Shown here one piece after another: positions 27,582-35,591 of a stretch of DNA of 64,000 bases; positions within the stretch are counted from its first letter, which is position 1; every line of letters starts with the position of its first letter. This DNA is from Microbacterium oleivorans (GTDB lineage: Bacteria > Actinomycetota > Actinomycetes > Actinomycetales > Microbacteriaceae): NCBI RefSeq assembly GCF_001644225.1, contig NZ_LSTV01000001.1, forward strand, positions 744,001-808,000, written 5' to 3'. The notes beneath the pieces were generated by a model, which saw nothing but the letters and a program-made list of their open reading frames with translations, searched no databases and had not been told where the DNA came from. The position numbers and the translations under genes were made by a program.

Positions 27582-27587
27582 AGAGTA
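27582..27587 (-). promoter_or_regulatory. -10-like element TACTCT, leaderless start of ligD
   Basis: Minus-strand TACTCT ends 6 nt before the ATG at 27575. On the other strand, ku at 27636 has TCTACT 6 nt upstream, a weaker match, so both repair genes may give leaderless mRNAs from one 60-bp divergent region. Confidence 0.5.
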
Positions 27588-27635
27588 GTGCGCAAGCCCT
27601 GTCGCAACCGGCTGTGACGGGTGTCTACTGGTGTG

Positions 27636-28523
27636 ATGCGAGCGATCTGGAAAGGCGCCCTCACCTTCGGCCTGGTGAACGTGCCCGTCAAGGTGTACTC
27701 CGCGACCGAGGACCACGACGTGTCGCTGCACCAGGTGCACGCCGCGGACGGCGGCCGCATCCGGTATCAGCGCATCTGCGAGATCGACGGCGAGGTCGTC
27801 CCGTACGCCGAGATCGACAAGGCGTACGACGACGGCGAGCGCACCGTCGTCCTGACCTCCGACGATTTCGCGGCCCTGCCGAGCGAGCGCAGCCGCGAGA
27901 TCGAAGTCGTCGAGTTCGTGCCGACCGAACAGATCGACCTGCTGACGCTCGACAAGGCGTACTACCTCGAGCCCGACTCGAAGAGCCCCAAGGCCTACGT
28001 CCTGCTGCGGCAGACGCTGGAGCAAACCGACCGCACCGCCATCGTCCGGTTCGCGCTGCGGCAGAAGACCCGGCTGGCGGCGCTCCGCGTGCGCGGCGAC
28101 GTGCTCGTGCTGCAGACGCTCCTGTGGGCGGACGAGGTGCGTGAGGCGTCGTTCCCGGTGCTGGATGAGCCGGTCAAGATCTCGAGCAAGGAGCTGGAGC
28201 TCTCGGCATCCCTCGTCGACAGCTTCTCGAGCAACTTCGACCCGACCGAGTTCACCGATGAGTACCAGCAGGAGCTGCGCACCCTCATCGAGGCGAAGCT
28301 CGAGAAGGGCGACGCGTTCGACACGGCCGAGACCTTCGGCGAGAAGACGGATGCCTCCGGCGGAGAGGTCATCGACCTGATGGAGGCCCTGCGGGCGAGC
28401 GTCGAGAAGAGCCGCGCCGCGCGCGCGGGCAGCGGGAAGACGGACGCTGGGAAGAAAGACGCCGCCGCCGACACGAAGCCGGCGGCGGCGAAGAAAAAGC
28501 CCGCGAAGAAGAAGGCCTCCTGA
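27636..28523 (+). CDS. ku: NHEJ protein Ku
   Basis: Binds DNA ends as a homodimer ring and recruits LigD. The 295-residue protein starts MRAIWKGALTFGLVNVPVKVY, the exact Ku family N-terminus, which fixes the ATG at 27636 over an earlier in-frame codon. The core (about 1-250) includes KAYYLEPD and LRVRGDVLVLQTLLWADEVR; the tail (about 255-295) is Lys/Ala-rich (AAAKKKPAKKK), a DNA-binding extension seen in actinobacterial Ku. The stop TGA abuts the dedA stop on the other strand. Confidence 0.95.
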   Translation: MRAIWKGALTFGLVNVPVKVYSATEDHDVSLHQVHAADGGRIRYQRICEIDGEVVPYAEIDKAYDDGERTVVLTSDDFAALPSERSREIEVVEFVPTEQIDLLTLDKAYYLEPDSKSPKAYVLLRQTLEQTDRTAIVRFALRQKTRLAALRVRGDVLVLQTLLWADEVREASFPVLDEPVKISSKELELSASLVDSFSSNFDPTEFTDEYQQELRTLIEAKLEKGDAFDTAETFGEKTDASGGEVIDLMEALRASVEKSRAARAGSGKTDAGKKDAAADTKPAAAKKKPAKKKAS

Positions 28524-29294
28524 TCAGGAGCGGCGGCTCTCCCCGTCGGGGCGCTCGTCGAACGCCTCGGGCTCGAGGACGAGCTGCTGCGCCTCGGCCC
28601 GGTCGGTGACACCGTCGGGTCCGGCAGCCATCTCGCGCTTGACCTTGCGCTTCTCGGCGAAGTAGTGCCACACGATGAAGATGATCGTGCCGGCGACCGC
28701 CACCAGCAGGATGACGTCGATGTACTCGGCGACGAACTCGCCGACGCCCGGGATGAGGCTCACGAGGTAACCGACGACCGTCAGACCGAAGCCCCAGATC
28801 ACGGCGCCGATCAGGTTGTAGAGCGAGTACTTGTGCCATGCCATCTTGCCGACGCCGGCGGCGACCGGGGCGAAGGTGCGCACGATCGGCACGAAACGGG
28901 CGAGGATGACCGTCACGCCGCCGTAGCGCTCGAAGAACGCGTTGGTGCGCTCGACGTTGCTACGGCTGAACAGGCCCGACTCCTTGCGTTCGAACACGGC
29001 GGGTCCGCCCTTGCGACCGATCAGATAGCCGACTTCGCCGCCCAGGAACGCCGCGAGGCCGATCAGCAGGCCGACCACCCACACGTTGATCCCGAAGACG
29101 CCATTCGGGGCGTGGGTGACCGGGTTGGAGAGGAGACCCGCCATGATGAGCAGGGTGTCACCCGGCAGCAGGAAGCCGACGAGCAGGCCGGTCTCGGCGA
29201 AGACGATGAAGCAGACCACGACGAGGGCCCACGGGCCGGCCGCGTTGATGATCGTCTCGGGGTCGAGCCAGGGAAGCAGTGCGAAGGGGTGCAC
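28524..29294 (-). CDS. DedA family membrane protein
   Basis: A 256-residue polytopic protein of the DedA/SNARE-associated (VTT) family, linked to lipid flipping and envelope homeostasis. Motifs: ETGLLVGFLLPGDTLL, GGEVGYLIGRKGG, FFERYGGVTVILARFVPIVRTFAPVAAGVG and NLIGAVIWG, with the conserved Glu and Arg residues. The GTG at 29294 follows AAGGA; a longer frame would run into the tRNA-Leu gene and is rejected. The acidic C-terminal tail after the last helix is variable. Confidence 0.9.
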   Translation of the reverse strand: MHPFALLPWLDPETIINAAGPWALVVVCFIVFAETGLLVGFLLPGDTLLIMAGLLSNPVTHAPNGVFGINVWVVGLLIGLAAFLGGEVGYLIGRKGGPAVFERKESGLFSRSNVERTNAFFERYGGVTVILARFVPIVRTFAPVAAGVGKMAWHKYSLYNLIGAVIWGFGLTVVGYLVSLIPGVGEFVAEYIDVILLVAVAGTIIFIVWHYFAEKRKVKREMAAGPDGVTDRAEAQQLVLEPEAFDERPDGESRRS

Positions 29295-29366
29295 GGAGGT
29301 CCTTCGATTCGCGGCGGTGGGCCCGCCGACGGATGGGCGCAAGGTGTGAGGCACGCGGGTGCCTCG

Positions 29367-29448
29367 TGCGGAAGGGGGGACTTGAACCCCCACGCCCGAA
29401 GGCACAGGAACCTAAATCCTGCGTGTCTGCCGATTTCACCACTCCCGC
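29367..29448 (-). tRNA. tRNA-Leu (TAG)
   Basis: Minus-strand class II tRNA of 82 nt without encoded CCA. Acceptor GCGGGAG pairs with CTTCCGC; the anticodon loop ATTTAGG gives anticodon TAG; the long variable arm TGCCTTCGGGCGT and the T-loop GTTCAAGTC confirm a leucine tRNA. Confidence 0.93.
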
Positions 29449-29527
29449 TGGTGCGTTCAGTCTAGAGCGCGCGGTGGGAGACACCTGAGAGGGATATCCC
29501 GAGAATCGCGCGGCGATGCGGACCTGG

Positions 29528-30148
29528 TCAGGTCAGCGCGGGATCGTCCAGGAGCGGCGCCCGGAAGTTGGCGCCGACATGCGGCCCCTGCGCGAAGTAG
29601 TGGCGGAACCCGTAGTACAGCGGTCGCCACGCGTCGGTGTCCACGCGGTCCTGCCCCTCCCGCAGGATCCCTTCGTGCGCGTGGACCTGCAGGACCTGCG
29701 CCTCCACGGCGACGGCGTCGCCACCGTCGATGCCGACGATCTGCGCCACACGAGCCTCGATCTGCACCGGGCACTCGGCCACACGTGCCGCCGTCACCTG
29801 GTCCGACGGGAGCGGGGTGAGACCCCCGAGGGTCCACTTGTCGGGCTCGTGGCGGTAGGCGGGTCTCTTGGCCTCGGGCACCGGGTTCCGCCCCGTCGTC
29901 GGCGCGATCGCCTCGACCGCGCCGACGAGGTCGGATGACGGCAGGTTGATCACGAGTTCGCCGAGGCGGCGGAGGTTGGCGACCGCCTGGCCGTCGGCGC
30001 CGAGCCCCAGCATGTAGCGGTCGCCCAGCGCCCAGGCGGAGGAGATCGGGCTGATGTTCGAGGACCCGTCGGGATTCACCGTGGTGATCAACGCGACCGG
30101 GGTTCCGAAGTACAGCACGGGCAGTTCGACACGTCGCGTTTCGTCCAT
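29528..30148 (-). CDS. Flavin reductase family protein
   Basis: A 206-residue FMN-binding split-barrel protein. VLYFGTPVALITTVNPDGSSNISPISSAWALG is the family N-terminus (flavin-binding loop around SNISPISS), followed by LGLGADGQAVANL and LVINLPSSDLVGAV. Such proteins reduce flavin or act as small flavoenzymes with unknown partners; no partner monooxygenase is adjacent. ATG at 30148 with GAAGG close upstream. The gap to the divergent tad locus is 108 bp. Confidence 0.82.
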   Translation of the reverse strand: MDETRRVELPVLYFGTPVALITTVNPDGSSNISPISSAWALGDRYMLGLGADGQAVANLRRLGELVINLPSSDLVGAVEAIAPTTGRNPVPEAKRPAYRHEPDKWTLGGLTPLPSDQVTAARVAECPVQIEARVAQIVGIDGGDAVAVEAQVLQVHAHEGILREGQDRVDTDAWRPLYYGFRHYFAQGPHVGANFRAPLLDDPALT

Positions 30149-30256
30149 CCTTCGATTCTCGCCTCCCGCCGAAGGGTCGTCCGCAGTCCACCTGGAGCCG
30201 GTGGCGTGTGGATAACTCCCGCGCCGGGCGGGGTCGGGTTGCGAGGATCCCTGGCC

Positions 30257-30787
30257 ATGAGCATCGCGTCCGCCCCGACTTCGACCCGCGGGCTCGCCGC
30301 GGTCGCCGAGCGGGTGCGCGAGCGGCTGCGCAGCGAGCAGGTCGACCCGTCGCGAGACCCCGACCGCGCAGCGTTCATCGCTCGCGCCGAGGTGCGTCGC
30401 CACAACGACTTCGCCCTCGCGCGGGGCGTGGAGGTGATCGAGGACGAAGCAGGGTCCGTCCGCGACATCCTGTCGACCGTCGCGGGGTACGGCCCCCTGC
30501 AGGCGCTCCTCGACGACCCGGAGGTCGAGGAGATCTGGATCAACGCGCCCGACCGCGTCTACGTCGCCCGCGAGGGGCGCAGCGAACGCGCGCCGATCGT
30601 CCTGACCGACGCGGCTGTGCGCGACCTGGTCGAGCGGATGCTGCACGCCACCGGCCGCCGCGTCGACCTCAGCCAACCGTTCGTCGACGCGTCGCTGCCG
30701 GACGGGTCGCGCCTGCACGTCCTCCTGCGCGAACCGATAGAACGGTGCTTATTGGTCAGCTGGGCGCATGTCGGGGCGGTCGTATAG
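30257..30787 (+). pseudogene. tadA: tadA/cpaF ATPase, 5' fragment, interrupted
   Basis: N-terminal part of the type II/IV secretion ATPase that powers Flp pilus assembly. About 155 codons are authentic (YGPLQALLDDPEVEEIWIN, RMLHATGRRVDLSQPFVDA, LPDGSRLHV). After GCACGTC (30715-30721) the frame enters foreign sequence and stops at 30785-30787, so the catalytic Walker A domain is lost from this product. The missing part resumes at 32976 with the same 7 bases. ATG with GAGGATCC upstream. Confidence 0.88.
30715..30721 (+). repeat. Left 7-bp direct repeat flanking insert 1
   Basis: GCACGTC, last 7 bases of authentic tadA before the insertion; identical to 32976-32982. Joining the two copies rebuilds the reading frame LHV-VIPDIT of canonical TadA. 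It is a target duplication or recombination core. Confidence 0.7.
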
Positions 30788-30819
30788 ATTCAGCCCGCAA
30801 GGCAGTGATCGGGGGGAAA

Positions 30820-31896
30820 GTGGCCGTTAAGTATCAGATCTTCGTGAGCTCCACGTACGAAGATCTCAAAGCCGAGCGGGACCGAGTCATCCAAGGCATC
30901 CTCGAGCTCGGTCACATACCCGTCGGTATGGAGATGTTCAGCGCTGCCGACGAACAACAGTGGCAGACAATTGCTCGCAATATCCGGGAAAGCGACTACT
31001 ACGTCGTGATCCTCGCGCATCGTTACGGATCACGTGACGGCGCGATGAGTTACACGCGGAAGGAGTACGAGTACGCCGTCGCGGAAGGTATACCGACTAT
31101 CGGGTTTGTGATCGACCCGGAGGCGTCCTGGCCCGCGGATCGGTTCGAGAAGGATGCGGAGGCCGTGGACCTTCTCGAAGAATTCCGCAGCCTAGTCCGC
31201 TCTAAGCCCGTCGGATTCTGGTCTAACGCTGACGACTTGTACGGGAAGGCGAGCGTGGCGCTAGTCAAAGCCATGACCGCGCAGCCACGCATCGGCTGGG
31301 TCCGAGCATCTTCAGCGCTCGGCCCCGAAGTGACCGCCGAGATCTCTCGCCTCAGTGCCGAGAATGCGGAGCTTCGCACGAGGCTTTCTCATCTCGAGAA
31401 GGATGCAGAGCGAGACGCGGCCGCGGAATTGACGGAGCTCTGGGCTCAGATGGCGAGAAACCAGTGGAGTTACTCCGCTCGCTTCCCCGGGGATGCGGAC
31501 TGGGTTGAGGCTCGCCCGCTCGCGTACTCAACGCTCTTCCGGCTCTTGGCTCCGAACATGGTGACCGAGGCTTCGGACGAAAACATCGACGACATCGTCA
31601 GGGTCAACACGCGGCGACTCACGCCAGTGGAGGGTGCCGCCGCAGACCTCAAACCGTCCAGCATTCCTGTGAACACCCGCAATGCGATGCTGAGTGACTT
31701 CGTGATGTTGGGCCTCATGGAGCCCTCTAAGCGACGTCACCCGGTCGCGGACAAGGCTGACTATTGGTCGCTGACGGAAATGGGACTAGAGATGTTGAAG
31801 GTGCGCAAACGCCTTGACTTCGCGTCGACGGAGCTGGCTTCTGGTCCCACCGCAGACGGTGCCGGTCTAATCGACAAGGGTGCGCCCAGCCGGTAG
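30820..31896 (+). CDS. DUF4062 domain protein (TIR-like), possible defence sensor
   Basis: A 358-residue soluble protein. Residues 4-130 form a DUF4062 domain: YQIFVSSTYEDLKAERD, AILELGHIPVGME-like helix, IRESDYYVVILAHRYG and SYTRKEYEYAVAEGIPTI, a Rossmann-like fold related to TIR/SEFIR domains often found in front of STAND ATPases. A coiled coil follows (about 185-225), then a C-terminal region (about 230-340) ending in a winged-helix-like ADYWSLTEMGLEMLKVRKRL. No NACHT/ATPase domain is present. GTG start after GGGGGGAAA; TATAGAT at 30783-30789 is a likely -10. Function in defence is inferred from family and mobile context. Confidence 0.8.
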   Translation: MAVKYQIFVSSTYEDLKAERDRVIQGILELGHIPVGMEMFSAADEQQWQTIARNIRESDYYVVILAHRYGSRDGAMSYTRKEYEYAVAEGIPTIGFVIDPEASWPADRFEKDAEAVDLLEEFRSLVRSKPVGFWSNADDLYGKASVALVKAMTAQPRIGWVRASSALGPEVTAEISRLSAENAELRTRLSHLEKDAERDAAAELTELWAQMARNQWSYSARFPGDADWVEARPLAYSTLFRLLAPNMVTEASDENIDDIVRVNTRRLTPVEGAAADLKPSSIPVNTRNAMLSDFVMLGLMEPSKRRHPVADKADYWSLTEMGLEMLKVRKRLDFASTELASGPTADGAGLIDKGAPSR

Positions 31897-32102
31897 TTCG
31901 GAGAGGGTGGCTGCCCGTTCGAGCCGGGCCGGGTCCGAGGAACTCACTGCACTGCGGGTGCAGTCGGGGTTCCCGCGTCGGTGCTCCTGCTCGCACATTT
32001 GCCGCGGAAGCACGGGGATCTGGACGCACGTCCTACTGCGGAGCCGACAGTACCCAAGCGCTACCCCTAGACGGGCCGGAGCGATGCTGCGAATGTCGCG
32101 GT
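31897..32102. other. Intergenic stretch in insert 1
   Basis: 206 bp between the DUF4062 gene and the next gene. ACTGCAC-TGCGG-GTGCAGT near 31948-31966 can form a 7-bp hairpin and may end the DUF4062 transcript. Short open frames occur on both strands but none has a convincing ribosome site or recognisable product. Confidence 0.4.
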
Positions 32103-32375
32103 ATGGCAAGCGAGGGTGCCGTGGTTGGGGTCGCGCCGCAGGCGATGAGCGATCCGATGGCTGAACGTTGTCCTCGGTTCCACACTATAGGTGTCTGCAT
32201 CTTCGCTCTCCTGCTGGTCTACTTGGTCGGAGTGCTCATCTGGACCCTTTCGACCGGTGTGAGTTTCTCAATACCGCAGTGGCTGGTGGTCGCGCTGCTG
32301 TTCCTGCCGGCAGTTCTCGGTCTGGCTTGGCAGGTGCGCTGCCTCGTCGTAGCCCTGCGGGCAGGGGATCGCTAG
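32103..32375 (+). CDS. Small two-helix membrane protein
   Basis: Up to 90 residues with two hydrophobic helices (TIGVCIFALLLVYLVGVLIW and WLVVALLFLPAVLGLAW) joined by a short polar loop; the C-terminus is basic. No family recognised. ATG at 32103 gives the longest form; in-frame ATGs at 32145 and 32160 are equally plausible because no ribosome site is clear. As cargo beside a TIR-like protein it could be a membrane effector or an immunity factor, but this is only positional reasoning. Confidence 0.55.
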   Translation: MASEGAVVGVAPQAMSDPMAERCPRFHTIGVCIFALLLVYLVGVLIWTLSTGVSFSIPQWLVVALLFLPAVLGLAWQVRCLVVALRAGDR

Positions 32376-32416
32376 CACTGACGAAACGGTTGATGGCTTC
32401 TCGTCGCGACCGTCTC

Positions 32417-32422
32417 TACTCT
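32417..32422 (+). promoter_or_regulatory. -10-like element TACTCT, leaderless start inside insert 1
   Basis: TACTCT ends 6 nt before the ATG at 32429, the same geometry as the host genes in this window. Confidence 0.5.
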
Positions 32423-32428
32423 TCTGGC

Positions 32429-32935
32429 ATGGGATACAACCCCGTCGCACCTCGGGATCGCGCAACAGCACAGTTGCTAATCGTGATGAGTGCGCTCGCC
32501 AGTCTGGGAGGCATCGCTTGCCTACTCTTCCTGGACCTCGAGAAGACGACTCGCTGGGGGGTTCCCTCCTGGGTGCTGTTCTCGGCCCTTATCGTGTCCG
32601 GGGTCGTGGGTGTAGTCCGCGGAGTGCGGATGTGGAGGACGGCTCGTGCGTCGGGTTCCTCCGATCAAGAGAGCAGTAGGCAGGCGACAATCCGTGCAGC
32701 TCGGACACGGCGCGCGACGTCAGGGCTCCCTGCGATCTACTTTTCGGCTAGCGGCGGCGCCGGCGTGCTGGCGCTCTTGGCTGGAGTGGTGATTGTCATC
32801 ATCGGCGCCGTGCGAGCGGATTCAGGCTTGATCTCAACAGGGGTCGCGCTCGGCAGCGGCGGGTTCGCGATCGCGCTGGTCGGACTCGCCGCAGCCGCCT
32901 ACTTTCGCTCAGTCAGCAGACCGGACGACAAGTAG
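32429..32935 (+). CDS. Membrane protein with four predicted helices
   Basis: A 168-residue protein: two helices near the N-terminus (LLIVMSALASLGGIACLLFL and WVLFSALIVSGVVGVVRGV), a basic, Ser/Arg-rich cytoplasmic loop (about 78-110), then two more helices (GVLALLAGVVIVIIGAV and GGFAIALVGLAAAAYF). No family recognised. ATG at 32429 is fixed by TACTCT exactly 6 nt upstream. It ends 40 bp before the right direct repeat, so it is the last cargo gene. Function unknown. Confidence 0.65.
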   Translation: MGYNPVAPRDRATAQLLIVMSALASLGGIACLLFLDLEKTTRWGVPSWVLFSALIVSGVVGVVRGVRMWRTARASGSSDQESSRQATIRAARTRRATSGLPAIYFSASGGAGVLALLAGVVIVIIGAVRADSGLISTGVALGSGGFAIALVGLAAAAYFRSVSRPDDK

Positions 32936-32975
32936 CTTCACCGCTAGCCAAAGGCAGTATCAGGGGGACCCTCAC

Positions 32976-32982
32976 GCACGTC
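32976..32982 (+). repeat. Right 7-bp direct repeat flanking insert 1
   Basis: GCACGTC, identical to 30715-30721; authentic tadA sequence resumes here (HVVIPDITRRHW). Confidence 0.7.
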
Positions 32983-33680
32983 GTCATCCCCGACATCACG
33001 CGCCGGCACTGGGCGGTGAACATCCGGAAGTTCCTCACCCGCTTCCGTACCCTGGACGACCTCGTCACCGCCTGGTCCGTCGCCCCCGAGGCGGCGGCGA
33101 TCCTCCGCACCGCGATGCGCGAGGGCACGAGCGTCGTCGTCTCGGGCGCGACGCACGCCGGCAAGACCACGCTGCTCGGAGCCCTCATCGCCGCCGCACC
33201 CGCGCACCACCGCATCGTGACGGTCGAGGAGACGTTCGAGTTGAACGCGCAGGCCCCGACCTCGTCGCGCTGCAGGGTCGCCAGCCCAGCCTCGAAGGGA
33301 CCGGCGAGGTGTCGCTGCGCCGGCTCGTGAAGGAAGCGCTCCGCATGCGGCCCGACCGCCTCGTCGTCGGCGAGGTCCGCGATGCGGAGGCCCTCGACCT
33401 GCTGCTCGCCCTGAACACGGGCGTCCCGGGCGCCGCCACGATCCACGCCAACTCGGCGCCCGACGCGCTCCGCAAGCTCGGCTCGCTCCCGTTGCTGGCC
33501 GGGCGGAACATCGACCGTGACTTCCTCCTGCCCGCGATCGCCGCCTCGGTCGGTCTGGTCGTCCACTGCCGGCGGGATGCCGACGGTCGCCGCGCCGTCG
33601 TGGAGATCGTCGCGCCGACCGGCCGAGTCGTCGACGGCGTGGTCGAGACCCGCACGCTCTTCGGGGGTGCTCCGGCATGA
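32976..33680 (+). pseudogene. tadA: tadA/cpaF ATPase, 3' fragment with frameshift
   Basis: C-terminal ATPase part of TadA: VIPDITRRHWAVNIRKFL, Walker A GATHAGKTT, VTVEETFEL, then, in a different frame, DLVALQGRQPSLEGTGEV, RRLVKEALRMRPDRLVVGEV (Walker B region), ATIHANSA and the nucleotide-binding end. The frame changes by one base at the C run 33254-33257 (four Cs where five restore the frame). This is either real decay after the insertion or a homopolymer sequencing error. The stop overlaps the tadB start as ATGA. No in-frame start follows the insertion, so no ATPase is expected. Confidence 0.88.
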
Positions 33681-34537
33681 CCGTCCTCCTCGGCATCACA
33701 CTCGCGGCGGGCATTCTGCTCGCCCTGTCACCCTGGCTCTGGCCACCGCGCGCGGGGGCGCCGGCGCCCGTACGGCGCGATGCGGCATCTGCTCGTCTCC
33801 TGCAGAGCGCCGGATTCGGCCATGCGACGCCCGGGCACCTCGCGGCGGTGTCCTGTGCTGCGGCGGCGCTCTCGGGGGCGATCGTCTGGCTCGTCACCGC
33901 CCTGCCCGCGTTCGCGGCCGTCGCAGCCGTGGCGGGATTCTTCGCGCCCGCGGGGTGGCTGCGGGGTCGCGCCCGCCGGCGCCAGAAGAGCCGCCGTCAG
34001 CTGTGGCCCGACGTGTGCGACCTCCTGGTCGCCTCGGTACGGTCCGGGATGTCGCTTCCCGACGCGGTCTCCGCGCTCGGCGAGGTCGGGCCGCCGCCGT
34101 TGCGCCCCGCGTTCGCGGCCTTCGCGTCGGACGTGTCGGCGTCGGGGCACTTCGATTCGAGCACGCTGCGCCTCAAGGCCCGGCTGGCCGATCCGGTCGC
34201 CGACCGCATCATCGAGGCGCTCCGGATGACCCGTCAGGTCGGTGGGGCGGAGCTCACGAGCGTCCTCCGCGCGCTGTCCGCCTCGGTGCGGGCGGACGCG
34301 GCGCTGCGTGCCGAGATCGAAGCGCGTCAGTCGTGGATCCGCGGGGCCGCGGTGCTCGGCGTCGTCGCGCCGTGGATCATCCTCGGCCTGCTCGCCCTGC
34401 GTCCCGAGGGAGCGACGGCCTACAGCGGCCCCGAGGGCGTCGCGGTGATCCTGCTCGGCGCCGCTGTCTCGGTGGTCGCGTTCCGACTGATGGTCGGCAT
34501 CGGACGCCTCCCGGAGCCTCGGAGGTGGTTCGCATGA
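33677..34537 (+). CDS. tadB: Type II secretion system F family protein TadB
   Basis: A 286-residue inner-membrane platform protein of the Flp pilus apparatus. Hydrophobic segments near the N-terminus, then the cytoplasmic GspF/TadB domain with RRRQKSRRQLWPDVCDLLVA, VRSGMSLPDAVSALGEVGPPPLR and RIIEALRMTRQVGG, and two C-terminal helices. ATGA overlap with tadA and with tadC. The gene is intact although its partner ATPase is broken, so it may be decaying silently or work with another ATPase elsewhere. Confidence 0.87.
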   Translation: MTVLLGITLAAGILLALSPWLWPPRAGAPAPVRRDAASARLLQSAGFGHATPGHLAAVSCAAAALSGAIVWLVTALPAFAAVAAVAGFFAPAGWLRGRARRRQKSRRQLWPDVCDLLVASVRSGMSLPDAVSALGEVGPPPLRPAFAAFASDVSASGHFDSSTLRLKARLADPVADRIIEALRMTRQVGGAELTSVLRALSASVRADAALRAEIEARQSWIRGAAVLGVVAPWIILGLLALRPEGATAYSGPEGVAVILLGAAVSVVAFRLMVGIGRLPEPRRWFA

Positions 34538-35445
34538 GCGCGCTCACGGAGCTCGCGCTCGCGATCGTGCTCGGCGGCGCCTTCGCGGCGGGTGTCGTGC
34601 TCGTCGCGACCCGCGTGCCACGGCTGGCGGCGCCCACGCTGTCGCGGCGCATCGCACCCTACCTCCGCGACATCGCCGACCCGCGCGGTCTCACCCCCCT
34701 CGAATCCGCTGGGACGGACTGGCGCACGCGCCGCGATCGGTTCATGGCCGCGTTCGGGGGCGCCGCCCGTCTCGAGCAGCGGCTGCGGCAGGCCGGCTGG
34801 ACGCAGGATGCCGCCGGGTCCCGTGCGCGGCAACTCACCTGGATCGTGGTGGGTGCGCTGGCGGGAGGGGCCGTCCTGGTCCTCTTGGCCCTCGTCGGCC
34901 GGATGAGTCCGGGAGCCGTCCTGCTGCCTCCGGTGGCCGGGGCGGCCGCGGCGGCCGTGCTGGATCTGCGGCTGACGTCGGCGGGGCATCGACGGCGGGC
35001 GCGCGTCGAGGAGGAGCTGCCGACGCTCCTCGAGTTCCTCTCGCTCTGCCTCGCCGCCGGCGAGGGGCTCTGCGACGCCCTCCGCCGCGTCGGAGAGATC
35101 GGCTCGGGGGAGTTGACGGCGGAGATCCGCCGCGCCGTCCTTGACAGCGGAACCGGGTCGAACCTGTCGGACGCCCTCGTGGACCTCGGCCGGCGGCTCG
35201 ACGTGCCGGCACTGTCGCGCGCGCTCGAGCACCTCGTCGCAGCCATCGACCGCGGTGCGCCGTTGGCAGGGGTCCTGCAGGCGCAGGCCGGCGACGCCCG
35301 CGAGGACGCCAAACGCTCGCTCATCGAACGCGCCGGCAAGAAGGAGATCGCGATGCTCTTCCCGATCGTCTTCCTGCTGCTGCCGATGAGCGTCCTCTTC
35401 GCCGTCTTCCCCGGCATCGTCATGCTGCGGCTCGGGGTCGGCTGA
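34534..35445 (+). CDS. tadC: Type II secretion system F family protein TadC
   Basis: A 303-residue second platform protein: N-terminal helix, cytoplasmic GspF domain with RVEEELPTLLEFLSLCLAAGEGLCDALRRVGE and VPALSRALEHLVAAIDRGAPL, KRSLIERAGKKEIAMLFPIVFLLLP near the last helices. Start overlaps tadB (ATGA). It is intact; a small Flp-like gene follows 23 bp later and is truncated by insert 2. Confidence 0.87.
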   Translation: MSALTELALAIVLGGAFAAGVVLVATRVPRLAAPTLSRRIAPYLRDIADPRGLTPLESAGTDWRTRRDRFMAAFGGAARLEQRLRQAGWTQDAAGSRARQLTWIVVGALAGGAVLVLLALVGRMSPGAVLLPPVAGAAAAAVLDLRLTSAGHRRRARVEEELPTLLEFLSLCLAAGEGLCDALRRVGEIGSGELTAEIRRAVLDSGTGSNLSDALVDLGRRLDVPALSRALEHLVAAIDRGAPLAGVLQAQAGDAREDAKRSLIERAGKKEIAMLFPIVFLLLPMSVLFAVFPGIVMLRLGVG

Positions 35446-35468
35446 CACCTGACCGAAAGGAGAACATC

Positions 35469-35591
35469 ATGATCCGTTCCACTCTGTCCCGCGTGCGCAC
35501 CGCCTGGGGTGCCGTGCTCGGGGACGTCCGCGACGACGAGCGGGGCGACGTGCCCGGCTGGCCGGATGTGTCAAACACACATAACTGTTAG
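35469..35591 (+). pseudogene. Small Flp/Tad-associated gene truncated by insert 2
   Basis: AAAGGAGAACATC precedes an ATG; the first 31 codons (MIRSTLSRVRTAWGAVLGD, then DDERGDVPGW) resemble the N-terminus of small Flp-like proteins that follow tadC in Microbacteriaceae, where a hydrophobic helix should come next. Here the frame leaves that pattern at about 35561, reads PDVSNTHNC and stops at 35589-35591. The helix is missing, so the gene is inactive. I infer the family from position and the GDVPGW motif. Confidence 0.6.
35566..35582. repeat. Inverted repeat at the left edge of insert 2
   Basis: ATGTGT-CAAAC-ACACAT is a perfect 6-bp inverted repeat directly after the breakpoint in the Flp-like gene. 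It could be a recombinase recognition half-site or part of a terminator for the convergent gene; no copy was seen at the right edge. Confidence 0.45.

Larger units (their letters stand above)
30722..32975. mobile_element. Insert 1: cargo cassette inside tadA, no recombinase seen
   Basis: About 2.25 kb between the GCACGTC repeats, with lower GC and less biased codons than the flanks. It holds a DUF4062 gene and two small membrane-protein genes, all on the plus strand like tadA. I see no transposase, integrase or clear terminal inverted repeats, so the agent of insertion is unknown. Deleting one repeat copy plus the insert restores in-frame TadA codons across the junction, which is the main evidence that this is an insertion rather than gene decay. 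Confidence 0.75.

Noticed and set aside
25254-27617. 787-codon open frame on the plus strand
   Set aside because: Antisense to ligD along its whole length and without any motif; third-position GC shadow.
30207-30215. DnaA-box-like TGTGGATAA upstream of tadA
   Set aside because: A single exact match with no cluster of boxes, no dnaA/dnaN/rnpA genes and no AT-rich unwinding region nearby; not an origin.
31867-32109. Minus-strand small open frame in insert 1 containing several Cys
   Set aside because: No ribosome site, no recognisable family, and it overlaps the end of the DUF4062 gene; not convincing.
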